Shown: piece after piece, positions 55,371 to 64,000 of the stretch
How the letters are laid out: each line of letters opens with the position of its first letter
How positions within the stretch are numbered: the stretch's first letter is position 1
Assembly: GCF_025354435.1 (NCBI RefSeq)
Contig: NZ_JANXMU010000032.1
Location: forward strand, 124,001 to 188,000
DNA: 64,000 bases
From: Rhodoferax sp.
Lineage (GTDB): Bacteria; Pseudomonadota; Gammaproteobacteria; Burkholderiales; Burkholderiaceae_C
Reading direction: 5' to 3'
Made by a program: the position numbers and the translations under genes
The notes under the pieces: model-generated
Database searches by the model: none
What the model saw: only the letters and a program-made list of their open reading frames with translations
What the model was told of the DNA's origin: nothing

Positions 55371-56130
55371 ACCCACTATGTCGCCCAGTACAGCACCCGC
55401 GATCGTCGAGATCAAAGGCCTGCGCAAGTCCTTCGGTACGAACGAGGTGCTCAAAGGCATCGACCTGCAGGTGCAGGCCGGTGAGGTCATTGCCATCATC
55501 GGCAAAAACGGCTCGGGCAAGAGCACGCTGCTGCGCTGCATCAACGGGCTGGAAGTGTTCCAGAGCGGCAGCCTCACGGTGGACAGCAAGCCACTGCTGC
55601 ACGACAACGCCTTGGCCATGCGGGCGCTGCGCCAGCGCGTGGGCATGATTTTTCAGGGTTTCGACCTGTTCCCGCACCTGACGGTAGGCAAGAACGTGAT
55701 GCTGGCCCCGCGCCTGGTCAAGCAGCAAGCCGACGATGCAGGCACGGCCCAGGCCAAGAAACTGCTGGCCCGCGTGGGTCTGGCCGAAAAATTTGATGCC
55801 TGGCCCGACCAGCTCTCGGGCGGGCAGTAGCAGCGGGTGGCGATTGCCCGCGCGCTAGCCATGGAGCCGGCCGTGCTGCTATGCGACGAAATCACCTCGG
55901 CACTCGACCCGGAACTGGTCGGCGAAGTGCTGCGCGTGGTGGAGGGCCTGGCCGACGAGGGCATGACCTTGCTGATGGTGACGCACGAAATGAGCTTTGC
56001 CCGCAAGGTGAGCAACCGTGTGATCTTTATGCATCAGGGCCGCGTGCACGAGATGGGCCCGCCGAACGAGCTGTTTGGCAACCCGCAAACGCCGGAACTC
56101 AAGCAATTCTTGTCTTCACTGACCGATTAA
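55354..56130 (+). pseudogene. Amino acid ABC transporter ATPase with internal amber codon
   Basis: Frame of ~258 codons. Walker A 'IGKNGSGKSTLLRCINGLE', then '[14 protein letters not shown]' with TAG at 55828-55830 in the ABC signature, where Gln is expected ('LSGGQQQRV'), again a CAG-to-TAG change. Beyond it Walker B '[16 protein letters not shown]' and '[12 protein letters not shown]' are intact. Start ATG 55354 has AGAGGA upstream. Truncation at the signature motif would abolish ATPase activity. The second such change within 660 bp. Confidence 0.88.
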
Positions 56131-56133
56131 GCG

Positions 56134-56200
56134 ATTGCTCTTTTATTGATAGCTACTAGCGTAGGCGCTGCCTGCACTAGTAGCTATTTTTACTTAAAAA
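56134..56200 (-). repeat. R1 repeat copy
   Basis: 'ttgatagctactagcgtagg' and 'gcactagtagctatttttac' form outer inverted arms (TAGCTACTAG / CTAGTAGCTA). It lies between the broken ATPase and a small convergent gene. Confidence 0.75.
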
Positions 56201-56203
56201 TGC

Positions 56204-56413
56204 TTAGGCGTATTCGCGCTGAGGTTCGCGCTTGACTTCCAGTTTTGCGTCGTCTTCCTTCTGGATTTGCAGCATCGCGGCTTCCAGCTTGCGGTAAGTG
56301 GCCACAAACAAATCCTGGCAGGTGACACGGTGGCCGGTGGAGCTGCGGTCGGCTTCGGTAGAGATCAAGGCCGCGACGATGGTAGCGGTGGGTTGCATAA
56401 GTTCGATTCTCAT
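56204..56413 (-). CDS. Small hypothetical protein
   Basis: 69 residues from ATG 56413 (MRIELMQP), with AAAGGA eight bases upstream; the track start is five codons earlier. Predominantly helical with a basic, charged C-terminus ('EDDAKLEVKREPQREYA'). No recognisable domain and no signal peptide. The good ribosome site and the match of frame to spacing make it likely real. Confidence 0.55.
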   Translation of the reverse strand: MRIELMQPTATIVAALISTEADRSSTGHRVTCQDLFVATYRKLEAAMLQIQKEDDAKLEVKREPQREYA

Positions 56414-56546
56414 GGCGGATCCTTTCAAAATTAATAATTACATTTAACGCACAAGCCATTTCAATCCTATTTGGGGCGCATGGCAATCGGGTACACACTA
56501 GGGTGGCGGCCATCCGCCGTTTCTTTACCTCTGCGACACACCGAAA

Positions 56547-57947
56547 TTGCTACACGATATCTTCACCCGGCAGTGGATTACGCTGCACAGTGCGCTGGTC
56601 TTGCTCGGCCTAGGCATCTACATCACCGGCTCCCACACACTCAAGCAGCGCCGCCACCCATCGGCCGCCATCGCCTGGACGATTTCCCTGGTGCTGCTGC
56701 CGTACATCGCCCTACCGTTGTACCTGGTGTTTGGCCGCCGCAAGCTGGCCAGCACCCGCCGGGTGCTGAAACCGGTGACCCACACCAGCCCGCAACCAGC
56801 TACGGCCCAGGAGCATCTGGCCACCGCCCTGGGCCTGGGTGCGGCCGCCACATTCGAATCACTGGCAATCCACCAGAACGGCCATGAGGCCCGGCACAGC
56901 CTGCAAAAGCTGATTGCCGAAGCCCGGCACACATTGGACATCTGCACCTTTATTTTGGGACGGGATGTGCTGGGTGATGCCATCACGGCGCAGCTGCTGC
57001 AGCGTACCCGCCAGGGCCTGAAAATTCGCCTGCTACTGGACGGCATCGGCATCTATCTCGGCGGCCACCCGAACCTGAAACGCCTGCGCGCTGCAGGCAT
57101 CCAGGTGACCTTGTTCGTACCGCCCTTCCGCTCGCCCCTGCGGGGCCGTACCAATCTGCGCAACCACCGCAAAATGGCCGTGGCCGACGGCATCTGGCTC
57201 TGGTGCGGCGGCCGCAACCTGGCCGCCGAATACTTTGAAGGCGACACGGTGTCGGTGTTGAAAAAGCCGGTCTGGATCGACCTGAGTTTTGACCTGCAAG
57301 GCGACTTGGCTCGGCACGCCCAGCAGCGATTCGAGCAGGATTGGACCTTTGCCACCACCGGCAAAGCCGCCATCGCCCCACCTTGGGTCGCGCCCGACAG
57401 CCCCACCGCGGGCCAGCGCGCCCGGCTGGTGCCCAGCGGCCCGGACCAGGCCGACGACACCTTCTACACCCTGCTGGTGTCGGGCTGCTTCACCGCGCAG
57501 ACCCGCATCCTGGCCGTTACGCCTTACTTTGTGCCCGACCAAAGCCTGCTGATGGCCCTGACCCTGGCGGCACGGCGCGGTGTGGCGGTAAATCTGGTGC
57601 TACCGCGCCAGTCCAACCACCGCCTGGCCGACATCGCCCGCCATGCCGCCCTGCGCGAGCTGGTGACTGCCGGAGCCCACATCTGGCTGCTGCCCACCAT
57701 GGTCCACGCCAAAGCAGTGCTGATCGACCATGACCTGGCGTTGGTGGGCTCGGCCAACCTGGATGAGCGCAGCCTGTTCTTGAACTACGAGCTGATGGTG
57801 GCCTTCTACGACCGGCCGGTGGTGCAGCAATTTGCCGACTGGATCGGGCAACTCCAAAGCCGCGCCCTGCCCTACCAACCCAAGCCGCCCAGCCTGCGGC
57901 GGGAGCTGGTCGAGGGCTTGGTGCGGTGGGTGGCTTTTCAGCTGTGA
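56547..57947 (+). CDS. Cardiolipin-synthase-like phospholipase D protein
   Basis: 466 residues starting TTG. Two N-terminal transmembrane segments ('LVLLGLGIYITGS' and 'AWTISLVLLPYIALPLYLVFG'), then two PLD domains: the first HKD-like motif 'LRNHRKMAVADG' and the second 'MVHAKAVLIDHDLALVGSANLDERS'. It resembles the Cls family, condensing phosphatidylglycerol to cardiolipin in the inner membrane. The first motif lacks the usual Asp spacing at 'KMAVADG' but retains H, K and D. Preceded by a small gene on the other strand. Confidence 0.87.
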   Translation: MLHDIFTRQWITLHSALVLLGLGIYITGSHTLKQRRHPSAAIAWTISLVLLPYIALPLYLVFGRRKLASTRRVLKPVTHTSPQPATAQEHLATALGLGAAATFESLAIHQNGHEARHSLQKLIAEARHTLDICTFILGRDVLGDAITAQLLQRTRQGLKIRLLLDGIGIYLGGHPNLKRLRAAGIQVTLFVPPFRSPLRGRTNLRNHRKMAVADGIWLWCGGRNLAAEYFEGDTVSVLKKPVWIDLSFDLQGDLARHAQQRFEQDWTFATTGKAAIAPPWVAPDSPTAGQRARLVPSGPDQADDTFYTLLVSGCFTAQTRILAVTPYFVPDQSLLMALTLAARRGVAVNLVLPRQSNHRLADIARHAALRELVTAGAHIWLLPTMVHAKAVLIDHDLALVGSANLDERSLFLNYELMVAFYDRPVVQQFADWIGQLQSRALPYQPKPPSLRRELVEGLVRWVAFQL

Positions 57948-58108
57948 TCCAAAATGTGCTAGGGCTGCAAGAGACTTGTCAACTGCTTAAATAACAAGCA
58001 GCGCAAGGTTTACCCTTATAGATCAAGGGTTTACCCTCTCTATTCTGGCCAATTACAGAGTTATCCCCAAAGTTATCCAGTGCAACCGGGGAGAACTTTT
58101 ACAGCCAG

Positions 58109-58843
58109 TTACAGGCGTTGGCGCAGTGCTTCGTACAGGCACACGCCACTGGCCACCGATACGTTCAAGCTCTCTACCGCGCCGTGCATGGGAATGCCGA
58201 CCAGCTCGTCGCAGGTCTTGCGGGTGAGTTGGCGCATGCCGTCGCCTTCGTTGCCCAGCACCAGCGCCACCGGGACCTTCAGGTCCACCTGGTACAGGGT
58301 TTTGGGAGCGTTGTCGCTGGTGCCTATGCACCAGATGCTTCGTTCTTTGAGTTCACCCAGGGTGCGCGCCAGGTTGGTGACCATGAAGTACGGCACCGTC
58401 TCGGCCGCGCCGCTGGCCACTTTGGCTACCGTAGCGTTGATGCCTGCGGCATGGTCCTTGGGGGCAATCACCGCGTGGGCACCGGCACCGTCGGCCACGC
58501 GCAGGCAGGCACCCAGGTTGTGCGGGTCGGTCACGCCATCGAGTACCAGCAGCAGTGCGGGTTCGGTCAAGCTGTCGAGCAGATCGTCGAGCGAATGCAC
58601 TTGCGGAATGTGCTCCACCCGCGCCGCCACGCCCTGGTGGCCATGGCTGCCGCACAGCTTGGCCAGGCGCATGCTGTCGCCCTCGATCAGGCGGGCACCG
58701 GCCTCGTTGGCTTTTTCCAGGAACTGGCGCATACGCGCATCGCGCCGGGTGGGCTCGTAATAGATTTCGATGATGGATTGCGGCGCGGTTTTCAGGCGCA
58801 CGCCCACGGCATGGAAGCCGAAGAGAACTTTAGGGGAAGACAT
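58109..58843 (-). CDS. rlmB: 23S rRNA (guanosine(2251)-2'-O)-methyltransferase
   Basis: 244 residues of the SpoU/TrmH (SPOUT) family. N-terminal L30e-like substrate domain ('[14 protein letters not shown]'), then the knotted SAM domain with motif 1 '[24 protein letters not shown]', motif 2 '[15 protein letters not shown]' and motif 3 '[23 protein letters not shown]'. It methylates G2251 in the 23S rRNA P-loop. Single gene, no clear operon partner. Confidence 0.94.
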   Translation of the reverse strand: MSSPKVLFGFHAVGVRLKTAPQSIIEIYYEPTRRDARMRQFLEKANEAGARLIEGDSMRLAKLCGSHGHQGVAARVEHIPQVHSLDDLLDSLTEPALLLVLDGVTDPHNLGACLRVADGAGAHAVIAPKDHAAGINATVAKVASGAAETVPYFMVTNLARTLGELKERSIWCIGTSDNAPKTLYQVDLKVPVALVLGNEGDGMRQLTRKTCDELVGIPMHGAVESLNVSVASGVCLYEALRQRL

Positions 58844-58882
58844 GGGGAGATTATCGACGCTGGCGCGCCCCCTGCGTCACAC

Positions 58883-58946
58883 TATTCTTTTGATAGCTCT
58901 TGGTGTAGGCAGTACATGCGCTAGAAGCCTATTTCTTATAAATTTC
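58883..58946 (-). repeat. R1 repeat copy
   Basis: 'ttttgatagctcttggtgta' ... 'atgcgctagaagcctatttc' and 'ttataaatttc'. Its AT-rich end reaches the stop codon of the ABC ATPase gene, as seen for several copies. Confidence 0.7.
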
Positions 58947-59631
58947 AGGCGTGGGCGATCTGGCCTGCTTCGATGGTGATGCGGCGTTCGCACTGGGCGG
59001 CAATGCCACGGTCGTGGGTCACCAACACCAAAGTTGTGCCCTGTTCGCGGTTCAGCTCGAACATCAACTCCATCACCTTTTCGCCGGTGGCAAAGTCCAG
59101 GCTGCCGGTGGGCTCGTCGGCCAGCAGCACAGCGGGCTGAACCACGAAGGCCCGCGCCAGAGCCACACGCTGCTGCTCGCCGCCGCTGAGCAGCTTGGGG
59201 TAGTGGCCCAGGCGTGCCCCCAGGCCCACGCGCTCTAGCATCTCTGTGGCGGCTTTGCGGGCATCCTTGCGGGCGGCCAGCTCCAGCGGCAGCATCACGT
59301 TCTCCAGCGCGGTCAGGTTGCCCATCAGCTGGAAGCTCTGGAACACAAAGCCCATCTTTTGCGCCCGTACTGCGGCACGCTGGTCTTCGGTCAAAGCAAA
59401 AATATCCTGCCCGGCCACGCGCACCGTGCCCTGGGTGGGCGTGTCCAGCCCGGCAATGATGGACAGCAGCGTGCTTTTGCCCGAACCCGACGCGCCAACG
59501 ATGGCCACAGTCTCCCTGGGCGCGAGTGAGAAATCGATATCGCGCAAAATAGCCAGAGACCCGGTGGAATCCGTGACGGATTTGGAGATGTGTTCAACCG
59601 CAATGACGGCACCGGTGGACAGAGTTGGCAT
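58945..59631 (-). CDS. ABC transporter ATP-binding protein (YbbA/LolD-like)
   Basis: 228 residues from ATG 59631 (MPTLSTG); the track GTG start would overlap tesA more deeply. Walker A 'VGASGSGKSTLLSI', signature 'LLSGGEQQRVALARAF', Walker B 'AVLLADEPTGSLD', H-loop 'VTHDRG'. MacB/LolD/YbbA group. It is divergent from tesA, the arrangement known for ybbA-tesA in E. coli. The partner permease (ybbP) is not visible on this side. Confidence 0.92.
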   Translation of the reverse strand: MPTLSTGAVIAVEHISKSVTDSTGSLAILRDIDFSLAPRETVAIVGASGSGKSTLLSIIAGLDTPTQGTVRVAGQDIFALTEDQRAAVRAQKMGFVFQSFQLMGNLTALENVMLPLELAARKDARKAATEMLERVGLGARLGHYPKLLSGGEQQRVALARAFVVQPAVLLADEPTGSLDFATGEKVMELMFELNREQGTTLVLVTHDRGIAAQCERRITIEAGQIAHA

Positions 59632-59646
59632 GAAAGGCTTTGAGTT

Positions 59647-60270
59647 TTGAAACGTAGACACTTTATCGCGCTAGCGACCCTGGTCCTGGCCGTAGGGGCA
59701 TCGGCCGCCCAAACACCCTCCATTTTGGTGGTGGGCGACAGCCTGAGCGCCGAATACGGCCTGGCCCGCGGCACCGGCTGGGTGGCCTTATTAGAAAAAC
59801 GCCTGGCCGACGAAAAAATCACCGCCACGGTGCATAACGCCAGCATCAGCGGCGATACCACGCCCGGTGGCCGCGCGCGCCTGCCCGCCCTGCTGACCAG
59901 CGTGAAGCCCAGCGTGGTGGTGATTGAGTTGGGCGGCAACGATGCCTTGCGCGGCCTGCCCTTGCAGGGCACCGAAGACAATTTGCGCACCATGACCGAA
60001 GCAGCCCAAAAAGCCGGGGCCAAGGTGCTGCTGGTGGGCATGCAGGTGCCGCCCAATTACGGACGCGACTATGCCGACCGCTTCAGTGGCCTGTTTGCCA
60101 AGGTTGCCAAGGGGGAGAAAGCCGCGCTGGTGCCGTTTCTGCTGAAAGGCGTTGCGGATGTGCCGGATGCGGTAAACCTGTTCCAGCCGGACCGCATCCA
60201 CCCCAAGGCGGAAGCGCATCCTACGTTGCTGAACAACGTGTGGCCGGAGCTGAAGAAGCTGTTGAAGTAA
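59647..60270 (+). CDS. tesA: Arylesterase / thioesterase I (SGNH hydrolase)
   Basis: 207 residues from TTG 59647. Signal peptide 'MKRRHFIALATLVLAVGASAA'. SGNH blocks: nucleophile 'VVGDSLSAEYGLA' (GDSL), Gly in 'SISGDTTPGG', Asn in 'ELGGNDALRG', and catalytic Asp-x-x-His 'QPDRIHPKAEAH'. A periplasmic multifunctional esterase, thioesterase and lysophospholipase. Divergent from the YbbA-like ATPase. Confidence 0.93.
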   Translation: MKRRHFIALATLVLAVGASAAQTPSILVVGDSLSAEYGLARGTGWVALLEKRLADEKITATVHNASISGDTTPGGRARLPALLTSVKPSVVVIELGGNDALRGLPLQGTEDNLRTMTEAAQKAGAKVLLVGMQVPPNYGRDYADRFSGLFAKVAKGEKAALVPFLLKGVADVPDAVNLFQPDRIHPKAEAHPTLLNNVWPELKKLLK

Positions 60271-60285
60271 TCAGGATCCCGGTGA

Positions 60286-60456
60286 TCAGGATTCGGTAGG
60301 TGCCTCGGGCGGTTGGCCGTCTACAGGGGTGCTGCCATCCTCGGGCGCATGCTCGTCGTGCTTGCGTTCGCTTTTGGATTTGAGCTTATCCTCTTTCTTC
60401 TTCTTCTTGGCCAGCTCTTTTTGGCGCTTTTCGTATCCGTAATTAGGTGTTGCCAA
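60286..60456 (-). CDS. Small lysine-rich conserved protein
   Basis: 56 residues, too short for the track. Start TTG 60456 preceded by AAGAAG; reads 'ATPNYGYEKRQKELAKKKKK' after the start codon, then a charged tail ending 'PPEAPTES'. From memory, short proteins beginning with this NYGYEKRQKELA-like segment are widespread in Burkholderiales, which supports it being a real gene. A basic helix suggests nucleic-acid or ribosome contact. It lies between tesA and metC. Confidence 0.7.
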   Translation of the reverse strand: MATPNYGYEKRQKELAKKKKKEDKLKSKSERKHDEHAPEDGSTPVDGQPPEAPTES

Positions 60457-60488
60457 GGTCTTCTTCTTTCAAATAATGAAGAGACACT

Positions 60489-61697
60489 TTAACAGCTTGC
60501 AACCATCTGTTGAAGCGCTTGCGCCAAGTCGGCTTGCAGATCCACCACCGACTCCAATCCCACCGCAAAGCGCACCAAGGTACCTTGCGCAATGCCCGAT
60601 GGCCACTTCTTGCGCATGCTGGCCAGCTCGTACGGCACTACCAGGCTCATGGGGCCGCCCCAGCTGTAGCCGATCTTGAAAAGCTGCAGGGCATCGCAAA
60701 ACGCATCGACCTGCGCCACCGTGTACTTGGCATCCAGCACCACACTGAACAAGCCTGCCGCCGCATCCGTACGGCACAGCGTGCGCCAGTGGGCGTGCCC
60801 CGGCGAGTCAGGCAAAGCCGGGTGCAGCACCTGCGCAAATGCGGGTTGTTGCATACACCACTGCGCCAACGTACGGGTGGCGGCATCGTGCGCGTGGTAG
60901 CGCAGCGCCATGCTGGACAGGGAGCGTAGAACCAGCTCTGCATCATTGGCCCCCACGGCCAGCCCGAGGTGCATGTGGGTGCGCTGGATCTTGCGGTGCA
61001 AGGCCGGGTCGCGGGTGATGACGCTGCCCATCAGCACGTCACCGCCGCCACTGGGGTATTTGGTCAGGGCGTGGGCCGAAATATCTACGCCTAACGCCGG
61101 GCTGGTGCCGGGCAGCAGATCGAACGGGTTAAAGGCCAGGCCTGCGCCCCAGGTATTGTCGAGTGCGCAGACCACACCGCGGTCGTGGCAGATGCGCACC
61201 AGGGCGGGCAAATCAGGGAACTCCAGCGTGACCGAACCGGCGGCTTCAACCCAGACCAGCCGCGTGGTATCGGTGATTTTGGCGGCCAGATCGGCCGGAT
61301 CCATCGCGTCGTACACCTGGGTGGTGATACCCCAGCGCGCCAACTGCCCATCGGCAAACGATTTGTTGGGGCCATAGACGTTGTCGGGCACCAGCATGCT
61401 GTCGCCGGTCTTGAGCAGGGCCAGGGCCACATTGGCAATCGCCGAGAGCCCGCTGGGCACCAGAACGCAGTATTTTCCGCCCTCTATGGTGCACAGGCGC
61501 TCTTCCAGCTGGTAGGTGGTGGGCGTGCCGTGCAGGCCGTAGGTATAAGCGGATTTGTCCTTCCAGTCGCGTTCGCGCATGGCGGCAACGCTAGGGAAAA
61601 TGACGGTAGAGGCTTTGAACACCCCCGGCTGCGGGGCCGCAAAATCAGCCGGTGGTTGGTACGGGTGATGGATGAGTTGGGTGGTCAGGTCAGGCAA
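60489..61697 (-). CDS. metC: Cystathionine beta-lyase
   Basis: 402 residues of the Cys/Met metabolism PLP family (fold type I). PLP lysine motif 'ISAHALTKYPSGGGDV', phosphate region 'LVPSGLSAIANVALALL', and 'ALDNTWGAGLAFNPFDLL'. It cleaves cystathionine to homocysteine, pyruvate and ammonia. The MetC rather than MetB or MetZ identity is likely but is based on memory of 'TWGAGLAF..' patterns. Its upstream neighbour, 23 bases away, is the phosphoribosyltransferase gene. Confidence 0.87.
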   Translation of the reverse strand: MPDLTTQLIHHPYQPPADFAAPQPGVFKASTVIFPSVAAMRERDWKDKSAYTYGLHGTPTTYQLEERLCTIEGGKYCVLVPSGLSAIANVALALLKTGDSMLVPDNVYGPNKSFADGQLARWGITTQVYDAMDPADLAAKITDTTRLVWVEAAGSVTLEFPDLPALVRICHDRGVVCALDNTWGAGLAFNPFDLLPGTSPALGVDISAHALTKYPSGGGDVLMGSVITRDPALHRKIQRTHMHLGLAVGANDAELVLRSLSSMALRYHAHDAATRTLAQWCMQQPAFAQVLHPALPDSPGHAHWRTLCRTDAAAGLFSVVLDAKYTVAQVDAFCDALQLFKIGYSWGGPMSLVVPYELASMRKKWPSGIAQGTLVRFAVGLESVVDLQADLAQALQQMVASC

Positions 61698-61720
61698 GCT
61701 ACATCTCCGTCAAACGTGCA

Positions 61721-62245
61721 TCAAAGCTTCCACTTTTCCATCAATTGTTCTGGGCGCAAGGCATCGTAGCCTTCGAAAGGCTGGTGGATCCACGGGTTGG
61801 TAGGCAAAAACTCCACCGAGTAGTCGGGGGTGAATACCGATACTGCCTTGGTCCAGACCACGGCGCTGCGCAGCTCGGTGATGGGCGGGTAGTTGGTTTT
61901 GAGCTGCTCAATCACCGAACGCAGGGTGTGGCCGGTATCGGCCAGATCGTCCACCAGCAGCACTTTGCCGGCAATCTCTCCCTTGGGCGTGGTGATGAAA
62001 CGGGCGATGTCCAGCGTGCCCTGCTGCTTGCCGGCATCTGCGCGGTAAGAGCTGGTGGACATGATGGCCAGCGGCTTGTCGAAGATGCGCGACAGCACGT
62101 CGCCAGGGCGCAAACCACCACGCGCCAGGCACAGGATGGTGTCGAACTGCCAACCTGACTGGTGCACTTTGAGCGCCAGTTTTTCGATCAGGTTGTGGTA
62201 CTCGTCATAACTCACGTACAGGTGCTTACCGTCTTCTGTCAACAT
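61721..62245 (-). CDS. Purine phosphoribosyltransferase
   Basis: 174 residues from ATG 62245 (MLTEDGK), with GGAG eight bases upstream; the track start is 13 codons earlier. PRPP-binding '[18 protein letters not shown]' and an N-terminal 'YDEYHNLIEKLALKV' are as in Gpt/hypoxanthine-guanine type PRTases. It salvages a purine base (xanthine, guanine or hypoxanthine) to its nucleotide. It sits 75 bases after purA, an R1 copy being between, in keeping with purine metabolism. Confidence 0.88.
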   Translation of the reverse strand: MLTEDGKHLYVSYDEYHNLIEKLALKVHQSGWQFDTILCLARGGLRPGDVLSRIFDKPLAIMSTSSYRADAGKQQGTLDIARFITTPKGEIAGKVLLVDDLADTGHTLRSVIEQLKTNYPPITELRSAVVWTKAVSVFTPDYSVEFLPTNPWIHQPFEGYDALRPEQLMEKWKL

Positions 62246-62260
62246 GGGAACTACTCCTGA

Positions 62261-62319
62261 AACTATAGCTACTCGCATAGGCACTAATTGCGGTGAGTGC
62301 CTATTTTTTATAAATTTAA
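62261..62319 (-). repeat. R1 repeat copy
   Basis: 'aactatagctactcgcatag' with 'gtgcctattttttataaattt'. Its AT-rich end abuts the purA stop codon; the element lies in the short gap between purA and the phosphoribosyltransferase gene, so it is probably transcribed. Confidence 0.75.
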
Positions 62320-62320
62320 C

Positions 62321-64000
<1,680 letters not shown>

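Noticed and set aside
55173-55830. Genome-wide reassignment of TAG to glutamine
   Set aside because: TAG ends many intact genes here at the expected position (for example at 15519, 19358, 32068 and 33005), so it works as a normal stop.
58060-58085. Two DnaA-box-like words (ttatcccca, ttatccagt)
   Set aside because: Imperfect, only two, and no dnaA, dnaN or AT-rich unwinding region; not an origin.

Overview
The window is a 64 kb piece of a GC-rich betaproteobacterial chromosome, most likely Comamonadaceae (Rhodoferax, Acidovorax or Comamonas relatives). The evidence is the protocatechuate 4,5-cleavage cluster in Pmd-like order, the purA/hisZ neighbourhood, the protein sequence style, and many short AT-rich intergenic repeats in a GC-rich background. 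I see no prophage, complete insertion sequence, rRNA operon or CRISPR array. There is one tRNA gene.

Layout. 1-7.9 kb: a partial DnaQ-like exonuclease, a soluble PilJ/MCP-like sensor, an aldo/keto reductase, a MarR-adaptor-RND pump operon and a GST. 7.9-14.6 kb: a leftward protocatechuate meta-cleavage operon (ModA-like protein, ligJ, ligK, ligI, ligA, ligB, ligC) with a divergent LysR regulator. It turns protocatechuate into pyruvate and oxaloacetate. 14.7-19.4 kb: an amino-acid-type binding protein and permease, mmuM and two exported proteins. 19.3-26.8 kb: an IclR regulator divergent from a sugar ABC transporter plus L-fuconate dehydratase, L-fuconolactonase and an L-fucose-dehydrogenase-like SDR, which is the upper part of a non-phosphorylating L-fucose pathway. 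26.9-32 kb: two pirins, a flavodoxin-like protein, DoxX, a LysR regulator and a renalase-like flavoprotein. 32-35.2 kb: gluQRS, a caspase-like orphan, trmB and a pseudouridine synthase. 35.2-41.3 kb: a signalling island (orphan response regulator, two small membrane proteins, a winged-helix STAND ATPase, an MCP with a C-terminal Cache-like domain). 41.5-44.5 kb: alaS and tRNA-Gly(CCC). 44.5-52.2 kb: an exported sugar dehydrogenase, an exported 5'-nucleotidase, scoAB, a PAS-LuxR protein, a small HNH protein and a PAS-GGDEF protein. 52.4-56.1 kb: a GntR-controlled amino-acid ABC operon whose last two genes each carry an in-frame TAG at an expected glutamine codon. 56.2-64 kb: a cardiolipin-synthase-like protein, rlmB, an ABC ATPase divergent from tesA, a small lysine-rich protein, metC-like lyase, a phosphoribosyltransferase, purA and partial hisZ.

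The strongest unexplained signals are: (1) a dispersed ~60-70 bp AT-rich repeat (called R1 here) with about a dozen copies, one lying in frame inside gluQRS and a possible second inside alaS; (2) a ~100 bp structured repeat (R2) present three times, each time just after a stop codon and in the sense orientation; (3) two palindromic elements (R3) bracketing a pirin gene; (4) the paired CAG-to-TAG changes in one ABC operon; (5) a small caspase-like orphan between tRNA-metabolism genes. No gap of more than about 300 bases without a gene occurs.
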